Positions 40,574 to 50,189 of a stretch of 64,000 nt of DNA are shown one piece after another. A model generated the notes under the pieces. It ran no database searches, was not told the origin of the DNA, and was given only the letters and a program-made list of their open reading frames with translations. Location: positions 62,001 through 126,000 of the forward strand of contig RPFO01000085.1 of NCBI GenBank assembly GCA_009746045.1. The letters are read 5' to 3'. The DNA is from Mesostigma viride (lineage: Eukaryota > Streptophyta > Mesostigmatophyceae > Mesostigmatales > Mesostigmataceae). The stretch's first letter is position 1, and each line of letters starts with the position of its first letter. The translations under genes and the position numbers were made by a program.

Positions 40574-42503
40574 AATTAATTAATTAATTAAACTCGTGCT
40601 CCCGTTGGGGAGTCACGGAGCACCGAAGTGCTTTTAATCCCTGTGTGTGCACTACAGGAGAAAGGGCAGAGACCCCCAGTCTCCTTCATGCCAAAGGCAT
40701 GCCACAGCTGCAATCGGGCGCGGCTAGCTAAAAGGACAGGCTAACGATCCGGCAAACTGTGGGTGCAATAAGACCCATGTGAGCATATCATAGCAAGGAG
40801 CGTGGGCAAGTAATCTGAACATAGCCAGGGCGTAGCATGGCTGTACTAGGACTAGGCTAAGGCTATGGCTGGTTGTGTACCGTGCGTTGGCGGCACGTGA
40901 CTAGGTGTGTTGGCACAGCTAGGCAACATTCTAGGCATGGCTGCCTTAGCGGCAGTGACGCCAATGGTTACAAGCTAGGGCTATTGCTATTCTAGCCCGC
41001 TGGGGGCGTCCACATCTTGTGGTTGATCATCAGGTCCCCGCCCCTCCAGTACACCTTGGGCTTCTGGGGGTCCTGCTTATGGCGGAGGTATTCCGGCCAC
41101 AGGTCGCGTCGCTGCTGTTGCTGAGCGGGGGTGAGGTCGTCATCCAGCGTCCAGGTGAGGTCGTGCAACCGCTTGCGACGAGAGAGGAACCGCTGCTTAT
41201 CCTCAGGGGAGGAGAAGGTGAGTAGGACTGGTGGGGGAGCCGCCTTGTCCCGTGAGTGGGGAAGGCGGTGGCACCCACGCAGTTCTACCTCACCTACCAG
41301 GCCCATGAGGGTAAGAAGCTGGTTCTTGAGCTCGTCAGCAAGAGAGGTTGACGTCTCACCTGGCTTCTGGGGGAAGCGACGTAGCACCACTCGGCACTCG
41401 CGGCGAGCGCGATCGGTGACCTCCCGTTGCTGGGCCTGGCGGTGGTCCTCCAGCTCCTGGAGCTTTGTGGCGATGGCGTCGGTGGTGGAGGCGGTCGCTG
41501 ACCGCAGCAGGTCCGCGTAGGAGAGCGGCGGGAGGTCGCCAGCATCCTGCCGGGGTGGCTGGGATGCAATGGTGGCCGTCTGCTCCGCTATCTTGGGGAC
41601 CTGTGTGGCCAGGGCCTCGGTGTGGGCGGTGATGGCCTCAAGCTTCTTCAGGAGCACGCCACACTTGCCCTCCACCTGGTTAAGGCGAGAGACAAGTGCC
41701 GCATGCGTTTCCGAAGCTTGTGCCGCGGTGTGCAGCGTCGTGAACTGGGGCTGGAGCTTGTGGACGACCTTGGTTTCCACGTTGGAGACCCGGGCCTCGA
41801 CCGTGTTGAGCGTGGTGTTCAGCGATGTCAGCTGCTCGGCCAGCGGCCAGGTCACGTGCTCCTCCAGCACTGCGCGGATGTCATCCTTGCGGAGGGAGGA
41901 AGCCGAGGGGGCTGCCGGCTGTGCGGGGGCTGGGGTGCGGAGCGTGCGGGTGATGTCGATGAGGCGGAGCTGGAAATGGCTGGTCAAGATAGCCAGGCGT
42001 TGTTGTGCTTCGTTCATAGCATAGAGCCAGGACATGTCTCCATCGTAGTCAATAGCCCCCTTCACGAAGAGCTTCCGCTCCTGTTCGAGGAACTGGAGAA
42101 CCTCAATGCATTCCTGCGGCGACAATTCTTGCCACCCGGTGAGGGAGAATCCTCGGTCGCCGGGGAGGAACTGGCGCCATTTGCGAGCGTGGCAGGGTTT
42201 CTTGGGCTCAGGCGAGGCGCTGGGAGATGGGGCTGCTGGCGGTGGGTTGGCAGGCCCAGACGGCTGGTTGGCGGGTAAGCCTGGCGGCGGAACAATGGCG
42301 AGGGCGAGAGGGTTGGGCGCTGGGAAGCTGTGCCAGCTCCTTTTCCAGCCCTCGTTTTGCTTTGGTAGTCGTCATAGCTGGTCACGTGCGTAACTTTGTC
42401 TATACTGCGTGGCAGCCGTAACCGTTTATACTGGCAAGTGCGTCTTAGAAAGGCGCATCGAATGCAAGTGGTCTGACCGAATTTGGGGCTCAGACGCAAA
42501 AGA
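40574..42503 (-). mobile_element. ORF1-only half-LINE, copy 2 (longer)
   Basis: Bounded by a 13-bp duplication TCTACCGAGGATT (40561-40573, 42504-42516). It is inserted in the RT coding region of A a few bases after the end of B. About 1.93 kb: 5' region, ORF1, about 400 bp of 3' UTR and an (AATT)n tail. Both copies go directly from the ORF1 stop into the same 3' UTR, so the lack of ORF2 is a property of the family and not of truncation. Confidence 0.92.
40992..42375 (-). pseudogene. ORF1p-like RNA-binding protein of half-LINE
   Basis: A 377-codon frame ends at 40992 and is open upstream through SPSASPEPKKPCHARKW. A good initiator (MTTTKAKRGLEKELAQ) lies at 42375 in the adjacent frame, so one frameshift is likely. 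Order: Pro-rich N-terminus, helical region GWQELSPQECIEVLQFLEQE, heptad-like coiled coil, then the RRM-like ECRVVLRRFPQ...RGCHRLPHSRDK and the C-terminal domain ending VYWRGGDLMINHKMW. It strongly resembles the LINE ORF1 (Transposase_22) pattern. It would package its own RNA for an RT supplied in trans. Confidence 0.8.
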
Positions 42504-42516
42504 TCTACCGAGGATT

Positions 42517-43324
42517 GGAGAGTGTGCCAGCCGGGGCCACGCGGTTGCGGTTGAAGTTCGTGCTCACTTACAAGCCGGACGAGACCAACTCTTCGGTGGT
42601 GTTCCGGGTTAGGCCCGTGGTCACGGAGACGAAGGGGTCCTCCCCGCTGGATGCCAAGGATCTTTATACCCCTGGGCTCAACCATGTTTCGCATCGGCTG
42701 CTGACGGTCATCTACTTGGGCAAGCGGAACGCGGGCAAGGACTACGGGATGTGGTGCGGTGACTTTCAGCGGGCATTCCTCCACAGCGACGCTGGGGTCG
42801 CGCAGCAAACATGGCAAGGCACCCGCTACGTGGTGAAGGTCCCGGTGGTCTGGCAGGATGGCACCATTGGCAGCGAGTATATCGAGCTGTTGACAGGGGT
42901 GGAGGGGCTGCAGAGCTCTCCCATAATCTTCCGCATTTCCGCGGAGGAGGTCTTGCAGAGCTTAGGGGCCACGTACCATCGCGCTGATCCTAACTTCTTT
43001 GTGGTCCCCACCGGCGTCCCTGGCGAGCCAGCCCTCTTCGTGTGGCATGGCGATGACTTCAAGCTGGTGGCACCTCGCACATTTGCTACCCAGTTTCTTG
43101 CTGCAGTGGCGGCTAAGTTTCCCCTGGGCAGGGCGGTGGATCATGAGGAGGGTAAACCCGTGCTGTTTTGCGGCGTGCAGTCTACGTTGCAGCGGGATTC
43201 GCGGTCTGGCGAATGGGTCATGCACATGCAGGATATCCGCAACTATGTGGTTGACCTGCTGGCCGACCTCTTGTCCCCGCTGTTGGCAACCCATGGGCCC
43301 TCGGTTAAGGGCAAGCTCGGGTGA
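42517..43324 (+). pseudogene. Element A reverse transcriptase (downstream part)
   Basis: Once B and the half-LINE are excised, the frame runs AKEQ-WREREVYRGL-ESVPAGATRL. RT motifs are RLRLKFVLTYKPDE, FRVRPVVTETKG, CGDFQRAFLHSDAG (motif A Asp), LLTGVEGLQSSPIIF and LFVWHGDDFKLVAP (active site HGDD in place of the Copia YVDD). A stop lies near 43322. Similarity to element D runs throughout, which supports one lineage. Confidence 0.85.
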
Positions 43325-43399
43325 TTGGCGGACACGGTGGCACCTGATTTGGCAGTGCTCGCTCGCCTGCCCGATGATGTGCTGGAAGGACTAGGGTCC

Positions 43400-43944
43400 A
43401 TTCATGTTCGGCGGCAGCTGGCCATGACGCCCGGCTCGATTGCTCACAGCCGGTGCACCTCGAGATAGTGACGGATGCTAATCTAGAGACGCGCACAGTC
43501 AGCCAAGTGCGGGCTCGCATGGGGGCACTGTTCTTTATCAGCAATGAGGGCCAGCCTGGCATGTTGTTAGATTGGTACTCGCGCTTGCACAGCCGCATTG
43601 CCACTAGCCCCAACACGGCTGAATGCCGGGGCATTGTTTCAGCTATCTCACATGGCATGTGGCTGCAGTACTTGCTGGGTTGGGTATTTGGCTCGTGTGG
43701 GTTCACTCTTCACTGGACTAGCACGGTGCACACTGACTCACAAAGTTGTTTGGCCTTCCGGCCTTGACAATCCCTATGCGCGGTCACAGGACGTTGATTA
43801 CTGTACCTCGTACTCGCTGAGGCGGCCTCCTGCGTCACGCGTCTCCAGCACATCGCGGATATTGCACTCACCAAGGAGGCGCGGGAGGCTGCCCCGCAGT
43901 ACGCAGTGTTGCGCAAGCGCATGACGATGCAACACCCGTGAGCC
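43400..43944 (+). pseudogene. Element A RNase H and 3' end of pol
   Basis: After a short broken stretch, another frame gives VHLEIVTDANLETRTVSQVR, DWYSRLHSRIATSPNTAECR and HTDSQSC. This is the Copia-type RNase H pattern (a D...AE...D arrangement), matching ELYVDSSMDSRQVSKVRGRA and SSDVAECRA in D. The last part (NPYARSQDVDY) lies in a further frame. Inactive in this copy. Confidence 0.75.
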
Positions 43945-44705
43945 ACACAGGGTTACGGCTCGGGCGCTTTATGAATACAGCCATAACTCACCCTGTGTTG
44001 CTAGCATTCACGAGTATCTTGGTGGTAGTTTTTTTTGCTTGTGCTGACCATACCCTAGCCACGTTGGACGGTGCCTTGGGCCCGTCGGCGGGTCACTGGT
44101 CCTAATAAAATGGGTCACCTTTTGTCTGGTGGCATAGTGTTTTTTTTTTTTCTCGATCCTTATTACATCTCTATTCATGTGTGATCACAAGGGCGCGGGT
44201 CGATACCGTGGTGATTTTGACGGCCTTGAGGCCCCCTTGAGTTCCCTACTTTAACACGTATGGCTATTTAAAATAGCGCCTTAGTGATTGAGAATGAATG
44301 CGAAAGACCTTTGACAGTTCCTATGCGTCACAGCGCACGATGGTGACTTAAGAATACTTGTTACACAATACGAATAAGCTCAAACCCGGAAAACCGGTTT
44401 CGTATATTACAATGTTACCACACAGATTAAAACACTCAATCCGGGAAGACTTACACCCAGTAGGCGAGGGATTCACACTCGAGCCCACAGGAGATTTACA
44501 CTCCAGGATTAAGCGATGGTAAATAATCTGTAGAGCAACGTGGTAAATTACGATACAAGGTCCGGATTGCTGGCATAGCTCGTGCCTTCCTATTTTGTCC
44601 CTTCGTCCCCGTTGGTGGCTGCGCCTGGCGCTGCCAACCAGGCACCATGACGTCGGACGTGAGGTCCGCAGGGACGGGCTTCTCGAACCGTCTAGAACAC
44701 ATTAA
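43945..44705 (+). other. Element A 3' UTR, first part
   Basis: Non-coding DNA between the RNase H end and the TTAA where element E inserted. Holds a T11 tract near 44142. The remainder of the UTR (48171-48540) follows E. Confidence 0.55.
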
Positions 44706-44831
44706 CCCTTAAATGGTAGCAACTCAGTCCTAAAAATCGGACTGAGTTGCACATCTTTGCACCTATGCTTCTCATGGCCCAAAAACAATTTCTGGCTATC
44801 CCTTGGTACCAAGCATGCATATATGTTGATT

Positions 44832-45173
44832 CCTCCGCCTTCTTCAAGGAGTGTTGCCGGCTCCGGGAGGACCGGCTGGACCTGGAGGGCCAGCGGGCCC
44901 CATGGTCGGCGCGGACCTGGACGTCATATTGGCGTCAGCGCCTGTCGGTGGCGCTGACTCGGGCCATGGCTGACATCATGCTCCGCCGTACGCGGGCTGA
45001 TTTTGCGGTGCAGCAGGGCTATTAGGTTCCTCCCGTTAGGCGTTTCCATTGGTCTTATCGTAGTATAGAGCTTTGACATGGCTCTGTATATAGGTTTATA
45101 GCTGGGCGTTTGCTTTGGTTTGAGTGATTTCACTCTGCTGTAAGTAATTATATTTTTAATATATATGTTGATT
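44832..45173 (+). mobile_element. Small retro-insertion inside E with 13-bp TSD
   Basis: ATATATGTTGATT occurs at 44819-44831 and 45161-45173. In the related element F (reverse strand, about 59825) the same locus reads ATTTATGTTGAAT once, uninterrupted. F is therefore the empty site. The insert encodes an open 3' end on the + strand (FFKECCRLREDRLDLEGQRA to VQQGY, stop at 45023), then about 140 bp of AT-rich 3' UTR. It looks like a 5'-truncated retrotransposon end of unknown family. Confidence 0.75.
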
Positions 45174-45669
45174 TTCATGGGGGATAGGTCACTAGTCCCA
45201 AATCAGTTACTTTTGGGTGCTATAAATAGCGCACACCCCAGGGGGGTACGGAAAAATGGGATTTGACATGTATATAATGCATCAGTTGTTGTTTTACAAT
45301 GTTGTTGGCCCTGGAATTTCAAAGGCAGATGGAAATAATCCTAGGAATGGCATAGGAACACTGACTTCATGAAATGTTACAAAGCTCCACACGCCAGCTA
45401 GCGAAACGTCAAAAGTGACTCAGTCCTAAAAATAGGACTGAGTTTTTTTGCTACAATTTGCTAGCAAACCAATCAAAATATGTATTCCCTGTGGCATAAA
45501 CATATGGCAAGACACACAAATGCACAAAATTATCAAGCCCAGTTGTCGGCACAAGACACTATGCCATAAAACATACACACATGTGCCAGCATAAACACGC
45601 GCGCGCGCGGCGCCGGTAAGCAAAGGTCTAGCCCTATAAGGTGACCCACTACAGCTTTAGGGCTACCAT

Positions 45670-47854
45670 CTACGAGGAGCGCCTCTTGCTCTTCAGAGCA
45701 CGGCGCCTCGCGACCCCGCCCAGCAGGCCAGCACCCTCTGCCGCCCTCGTGGTGCGCCCGTTGGCCTCAGCCCATGCCCTGCCAGCCGCGCTGCGGCTCG
45801 TGAGCGGCTGCTGGGCGCGCTGCTTGCGGTCGCCCCCGTCCAGGCCGGTCAGCGCCCCCGAGTGGTACGCGTTCCAGCAGGCACCCACGCACAGCGCCGC
45901 GTCGCAGTCTTTGCACCAGAAGCTGGTGCGCTTGCGCACCTTCTCCACCGTGCACACCACGCACTGGGCCTGCTCCACGAAGGGGATGCGCTCTGGCTCC
46001 AGGTGGGTGCCAGTGAGGCGGCCGCTGATCCCAGGCTGGCGGATAGGTGGCGTGGCGAGGAGAGTCACCCTGCCGCCTGTCCACTGGTTGCTGACCAGCT
46101 GTCGGGCCAGCTCGCTCAAGAAGCCAGCATGGCTGTACATGTCAGCGCGACCAGCGCGGATGAGCTAATGTGCAGGATAAATGCATTGGTGACCGAGTTG
46201 GCCAGGTGGGCGGTCGCTGCCCGGTGCCACCAGATGCGTGTCACAAGCGCATCCTGCACGGGGTATTCAGCCCCGAACTGGTCCTGCAGGTCCACCGCCT
46301 TGTAGACCCCCCAGTAGATCGGCACCAGGCTTGGGGCAGGCACCGTGATGCGCATGTCGCGGCCCCCGTGGCGGCTGACCTCCACCTCGATAAGCGGGAC
46401 CCCCTTGGACGCCATCCACACCGTCTTCCTGTCCTGCCACGCGGTCAGGGTGAGCCCATCCTCGTTGACAGCCCACGCATACTCCCCCTGTTCCGGCCTG
46501 CGCCCCAGCAGGTCCTTGACCTCCGTGAAGGGAACGGCCCGCGCCTGTTGGGCATGATGGTGCCCACGACCTGGTGGCCCTGCACGTCGTGGAGCTCCTC
46601 CAGCATGTCACGGCTGGTGTAGAAGCGGTCAGTGGCGATCCTGCACGGGTGCGGCAGCATGCCCGCCAGCATCTTGGTGATCTTGAACGTGTGCTGGTCC
46701 TCGGGCAGCTTGTCGTAGGTGTGTGCGTGGTAGAGGTAGCCAGTGGGCCAGTCGCAGATGCAATACTGCTTGATGTGGAACGGGGAGGGCTTGGTCGGGT
46801 TATAGCACCGGATGGGGCACAGCTTGTGCCGCGTCGAGATGGAGCGCTCGTCGATGGCAGCCTGCTCCCCTGGCACGAAGTAATGCTTGTACGCCTTGTT
46901 GAGAATCTCCTCCAGTTGCAGGAACTGGAAGAGCCTCCACTCACGAGAGTGGCGGTTCTCAGGGCGGTCTGCAGTGTTCCTGAAATGGAGAATTAAGCGG
47001 CAAATCTGATCAAACCTCATCCGAGGCATGATGTGCTGCAGGTTGGCAGGATCTGCAGCGCCCATGACATCCCAGAACAGAAGAAACAGGTCGAGAGGAC
47101 TGAACTTGTGCGCACGGCCGGGAATGTTCTTGTATGTCGCCTTGCCGTCAAACGCAGGCGCAGGTATCTCGGGCAGAATTCCATCCTCAGGCTTGCCGTT
47201 TCCGAAAATCCAGCCACCATCCTGCCGAGCATGACGTCCAGCGGCACCATCATCAGGCTCGTCCTCTTCGTCGGTCTCGACCAGGTCTGGCACCTCGGCG
47301 TCATTGTCCTCGTCAGCGCTGGCTTCGGAGTTGTCATCGTCATCAGGAGCACGGAGTGGCTGCAGCCGACGCCTTCTGGGTGGATTCTGGCGTGCCGGTG
47401 CTCTGGCCGAATTGCCAGCCTTGCGCTTGGCACGCTTCCTGACCGGGGAAACCGAAATATCCTCGCTGTCGCCATCGCTAGCTGAGGAGGGGTCAGATTC
47501 GTCGTCGGCACCCCCCGACACCCCACCGTCCTCAACATCATCCTGCACTGCGGCATCGCCATCATTCTCATCACCACCGTCAACATCTGCCGAGCCTGCA
47601 GCCTCGGCGACCTTCCACTGATAAACCTGCGCCTTGGTGAAGTCGTATTTCTTTGGATCACCCTCGAAAAGACATTTCGCGAGAGTGCATGCGCGGTTCA
47701 GCGACACAACAGACCCAGGAATGCGCACAGTAGCATGATTTTCCCCGAAATTCTCCAATGCCCAGCCAGCACCGAATATAGCCGGTGGTACCGAAAGCTT
47801 AATGCCACGTCTGAGCAAAAATCCTGACTGCGCGCCACCGGGAGGCGACGCCAT
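45670..47854 (-). pseudogene. piggyBac transposase (two frameshifts)
   Basis: Starts MASPPGGAQSGFLL at 47854 with an acidic Ser/Asp-rich N-terminal half and basic nuclear-type clusters (VRKRAKRKAG). The DDE_Tnp_1_7 domain follows: FDGKATYKNIPGRAHKFSPL, FDQICRLILHFRNT, first Asp in AAIDERSIS (about residue 331), NPTKPSPFHIKQYCICDWP, second Asp in RIATDRFYTSRDM (about 407), then VVGTIMPNRRG. A frameshift near 46550 leads to the third Asp in KAVDLQDQFG and WWHRAATAHLANSV. A second near 46135 leads to the C-terminal zinc region CVVCTVEKVRKRTSFWCKDC and CVGACWNAYH. All domains are present, so it is recently dead. Confidence 0.88.
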
Positions 47855-48170
47855 GGCTGCCGTCGTTACTCGTCGTTTTCGCGGTCTTCGTCGTTTTGGC
47901 TCGTTTTGGTCATTTTTTTCGTGCCCAAAGTTACCTTTGGACCAGGGTACCCCCCTGGATATTTCTGTTCATAGCTCCCTGTCCAGGTGTCCGAAAGTAG
48001 TAAACCAGGGGTGTACGTGAAAGTACAAATCTAGATCTCAAAGTTGGTCCAAACAGAATATTCAAAAGTTTGCTAGAATTATAGCTAGTTCTGCCACAAA
48101 CTCGGTCCGATTTTTAGGACTGAGAAAAACTCAGTCCTTCAAATCAGACTGAGTACCATTTAAGGGTTAA

Positions 48171-48540
48171 AGACCAGTACGGCTAGAGGCCTCTCCTGAA
48201 AAATATCCAAATGTCCGTGGGTACCATCATAACGCATGTGCAGTGCCACTTGGCTGTCCCGTAACTCCCGTTCAGGCGCTAGGTCTGCCTACGGCGCAAA
48301 GGCCAAGTTCGTCAGCAAAACTTCTACACTTACTTCCACACGGATTGCCTCGGCTGCCAACTATACTATGGCCTCGGCACTGGCGCCGGATTACGGTCGG
48401 CGCCGATCGACCGGGACGGATAATTTAATACCACAAATGGCATGTTGCATCCGTGCAACACCTACCTTAGAGGGTTTTGTATGGTCTGCATTTGATGTAA
48501 TTATTTTGATAATTAATCAAAGAACAAAAGAGTATGTCGG
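48171..48540 (+). other. Element A 3' UTR, second part
   Basis: Continues A after E and ends in AATCAAAGAACAAAAGAG, the purine-rich primer tract, before the LTR. No coding frame of note. Confidence 0.55.
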
Positions 48541-48890
48541 AGTTGAGTAACTCTAGAGCTCTAGGATCTGGCTCTAAGTTCCCCATGTCCATCCGCACGC
48601 CTTCCGCTAGCGTCCGCTAAGCCGCCGGCTATAATCCGGCGGTCCGATGCGGTCGACCGGTCTAAGGGCGGCGCCTAGGGCCGGCGCCACCTAGGCCCCA
48701 GTCCGGGGCCTTATCCGGATCGGTACGGACAGCTAGCCTGTCCCACGGTAATTACGGCTAACCGGATAGGCTTTGCTGGCTAAGACATAAACCAGTGGTT
48801 GGCCAGCTCCGACAGCAGTTCTCTGTGTTCACCTTCTCACAAGCTCAACGTGACCGACCGCCATAGCTCAGCCGGTCGGGGGCTTTAACT
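48541..48890 (+). repeat. Element A 3' LTR
   Basis: Begins AGTTGAGTAACTCTAG and ends GGGCTTTAACT, then TSD CGTTC. It differs from the 5' LTR by a few substitutions and short insertions (e.g. GGTAATTACGG for GGTTACGG). Confidence 0.93.
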
Positions 48891-48895
48891 CGTTC

Positions 48896-50189
48896 GCTCA
48901 CGCCACCACAGCCATGCAATGCTCACACGGGTCCTATTGCACGCTGCGTCCCCTGTGCCGCAGGGGATCAGCCGGTCGAGGCGTTTCGACGAGGCTGATG
49001 GTGCACCCTGTGGCGCGCCACTGGCAATGATGCAGCCACCATGGTCCGCCGATGTGGTCCATTTGGACCCGACAACCCACGTAACGTAAGTGTGCCGCGT
49101 AATTCCGTGACCTCCGACGTAAGTGACGTAACGTAAATTGGTCCGACGGTCCAGGGCAGACACAAAGTGAATGGAAATGCTCAGGTCGGGCAGGTAATTG
49201 CGCCAAAGCCCAGTAAATACCTCGTGCAATCATAGAGTTTTTACGTGACTTTCGCTAACATTTTTTGCCGTTGAGCGCGCGCATACGAGACATGGCTGTC
49301 AACGTGCCATCCTGGTCGAAATTTTGGGTTCCGCAGCTTGAAATGGGTCTGATGATGACCCCTTGAACGACGATGCATTATCTTTGTACGTCAAGAATTA
49401 TCAGATTCACGGAACTGGGAAAATGCGCGGTGGTTATTAGATCTGGCTTGGTCGTCACCCGATCAGACGAGACGTCCCAATTGGTATCGCCGGTTTCTTT
49501 TTGGTTTCTTGGTAGCTTCTGTCTTCCCGGGCCTTCCATGGTTATACGGAAGTCCGCTGCAGCATCTCAGTGCTGGGAATGTCGACACGTTAGACGTCAT
49601 CTTTGCATAGATAATCAACATGGTAATGATGACGGATGCATGGATACAGCGGCTATGGCCGCCTGTGCATGCCACTAGCATTAATTAGTATCCGTGCATG
49701 ACGTATGAGCATGTCGGCCAGCAGAACCCGGCCAGGTCATGATCGAGGCAGGTACGGCAAGTCATTTTCGTGTTGTTTGCATGGAAACTCGTACATTCAT
49801 ACATACCTTATGGTGCATATTGGTGGTAAATATTACAACAGCCTCAGTTCCATGCCTGCTCAAGGAGGGGCCTTAGCCACAATATTGCACAGTTTTTGGC
49901 ATGTTTTGGGGGGATACCGTTCAAGTGTCAGAGTGCAAGGTGGCTTCAAATTTGTATTTCAGCATGTTTGGCAGTTTATTGTGGTCAATTATATTGCTTC
50001 ATTGTATGGCCTGGCATAGTTGGCTGTTTGAGAGCGCGTAAGCCACACACGTAAACGCGGGCATTGTATGGGCCAAATGGGCTATCCGGGTGGTTTGACC
50101 CAAGGAAAGCACAATTGACATCGACGGCTGGCGGTTTTATTATGGACTTGGGAACGGGGGCGTCGGAACGGGGGCGTCGGTCTCCTCTA
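48896..50189. other. Host DNA right of element A; no gene recognised
   Basis: Several short frames on both strands without family motifs. Direct and inverted GTAACGTAA words occur at 49080-49135. This was contiguous with 22740-24612 before element A inserted. Confidence 0.4.

Larger units (their letters stand above)
44706..48166 (-). mobile_element. Element E: piggyBac-type DNA transposon
   Basis: Flanked by TTAA (44702-44705, 48167-48170) with inverted ends CCCTTAAATGGTA. Just inside each end lies a palindrome CTCAGTCC...GGACTGAG; further copies occur at about 45418-45441 and 48096-48138. It encodes a piggyBac transposase on the minus strand. A ~340-bp retro-insertion lies near the left end. 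TTAA duplication, the terminal repeat and the transposase all agree. Confidence 0.95.
24618..48890 (+). mobile_element. Element A: Copia-related LTR retrotransposon, host of the nest
   Basis: LTRs at 24618-24962 and 48541-48890 are nearly identical and flanked by the same 5-bp duplication CGTTC (24613-24617, 48891-48895), so they are the two ends of one insertion 24 kb apart. Without nested DNA the element is about 6.9 kb. The order is gag, integrase, protease, RT, RNase H on the + strand. A purine-rich tract (AAAGAACAAAAGAG) lies just before the 3' LTR. Nested in it are B (with D and a half-LINE inside), a second half-LINE, and piggyBac E. Frameshifts make it inactive. Confidence 0.93.

Noticed and set aside
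48541-48890. Solo LTR
   Set aside because: Its own flanks do not match each other (GTCGG/CGTTC), but its right flank CGTTC matches the left flank of the LTR at 24618, so the two form one pair.
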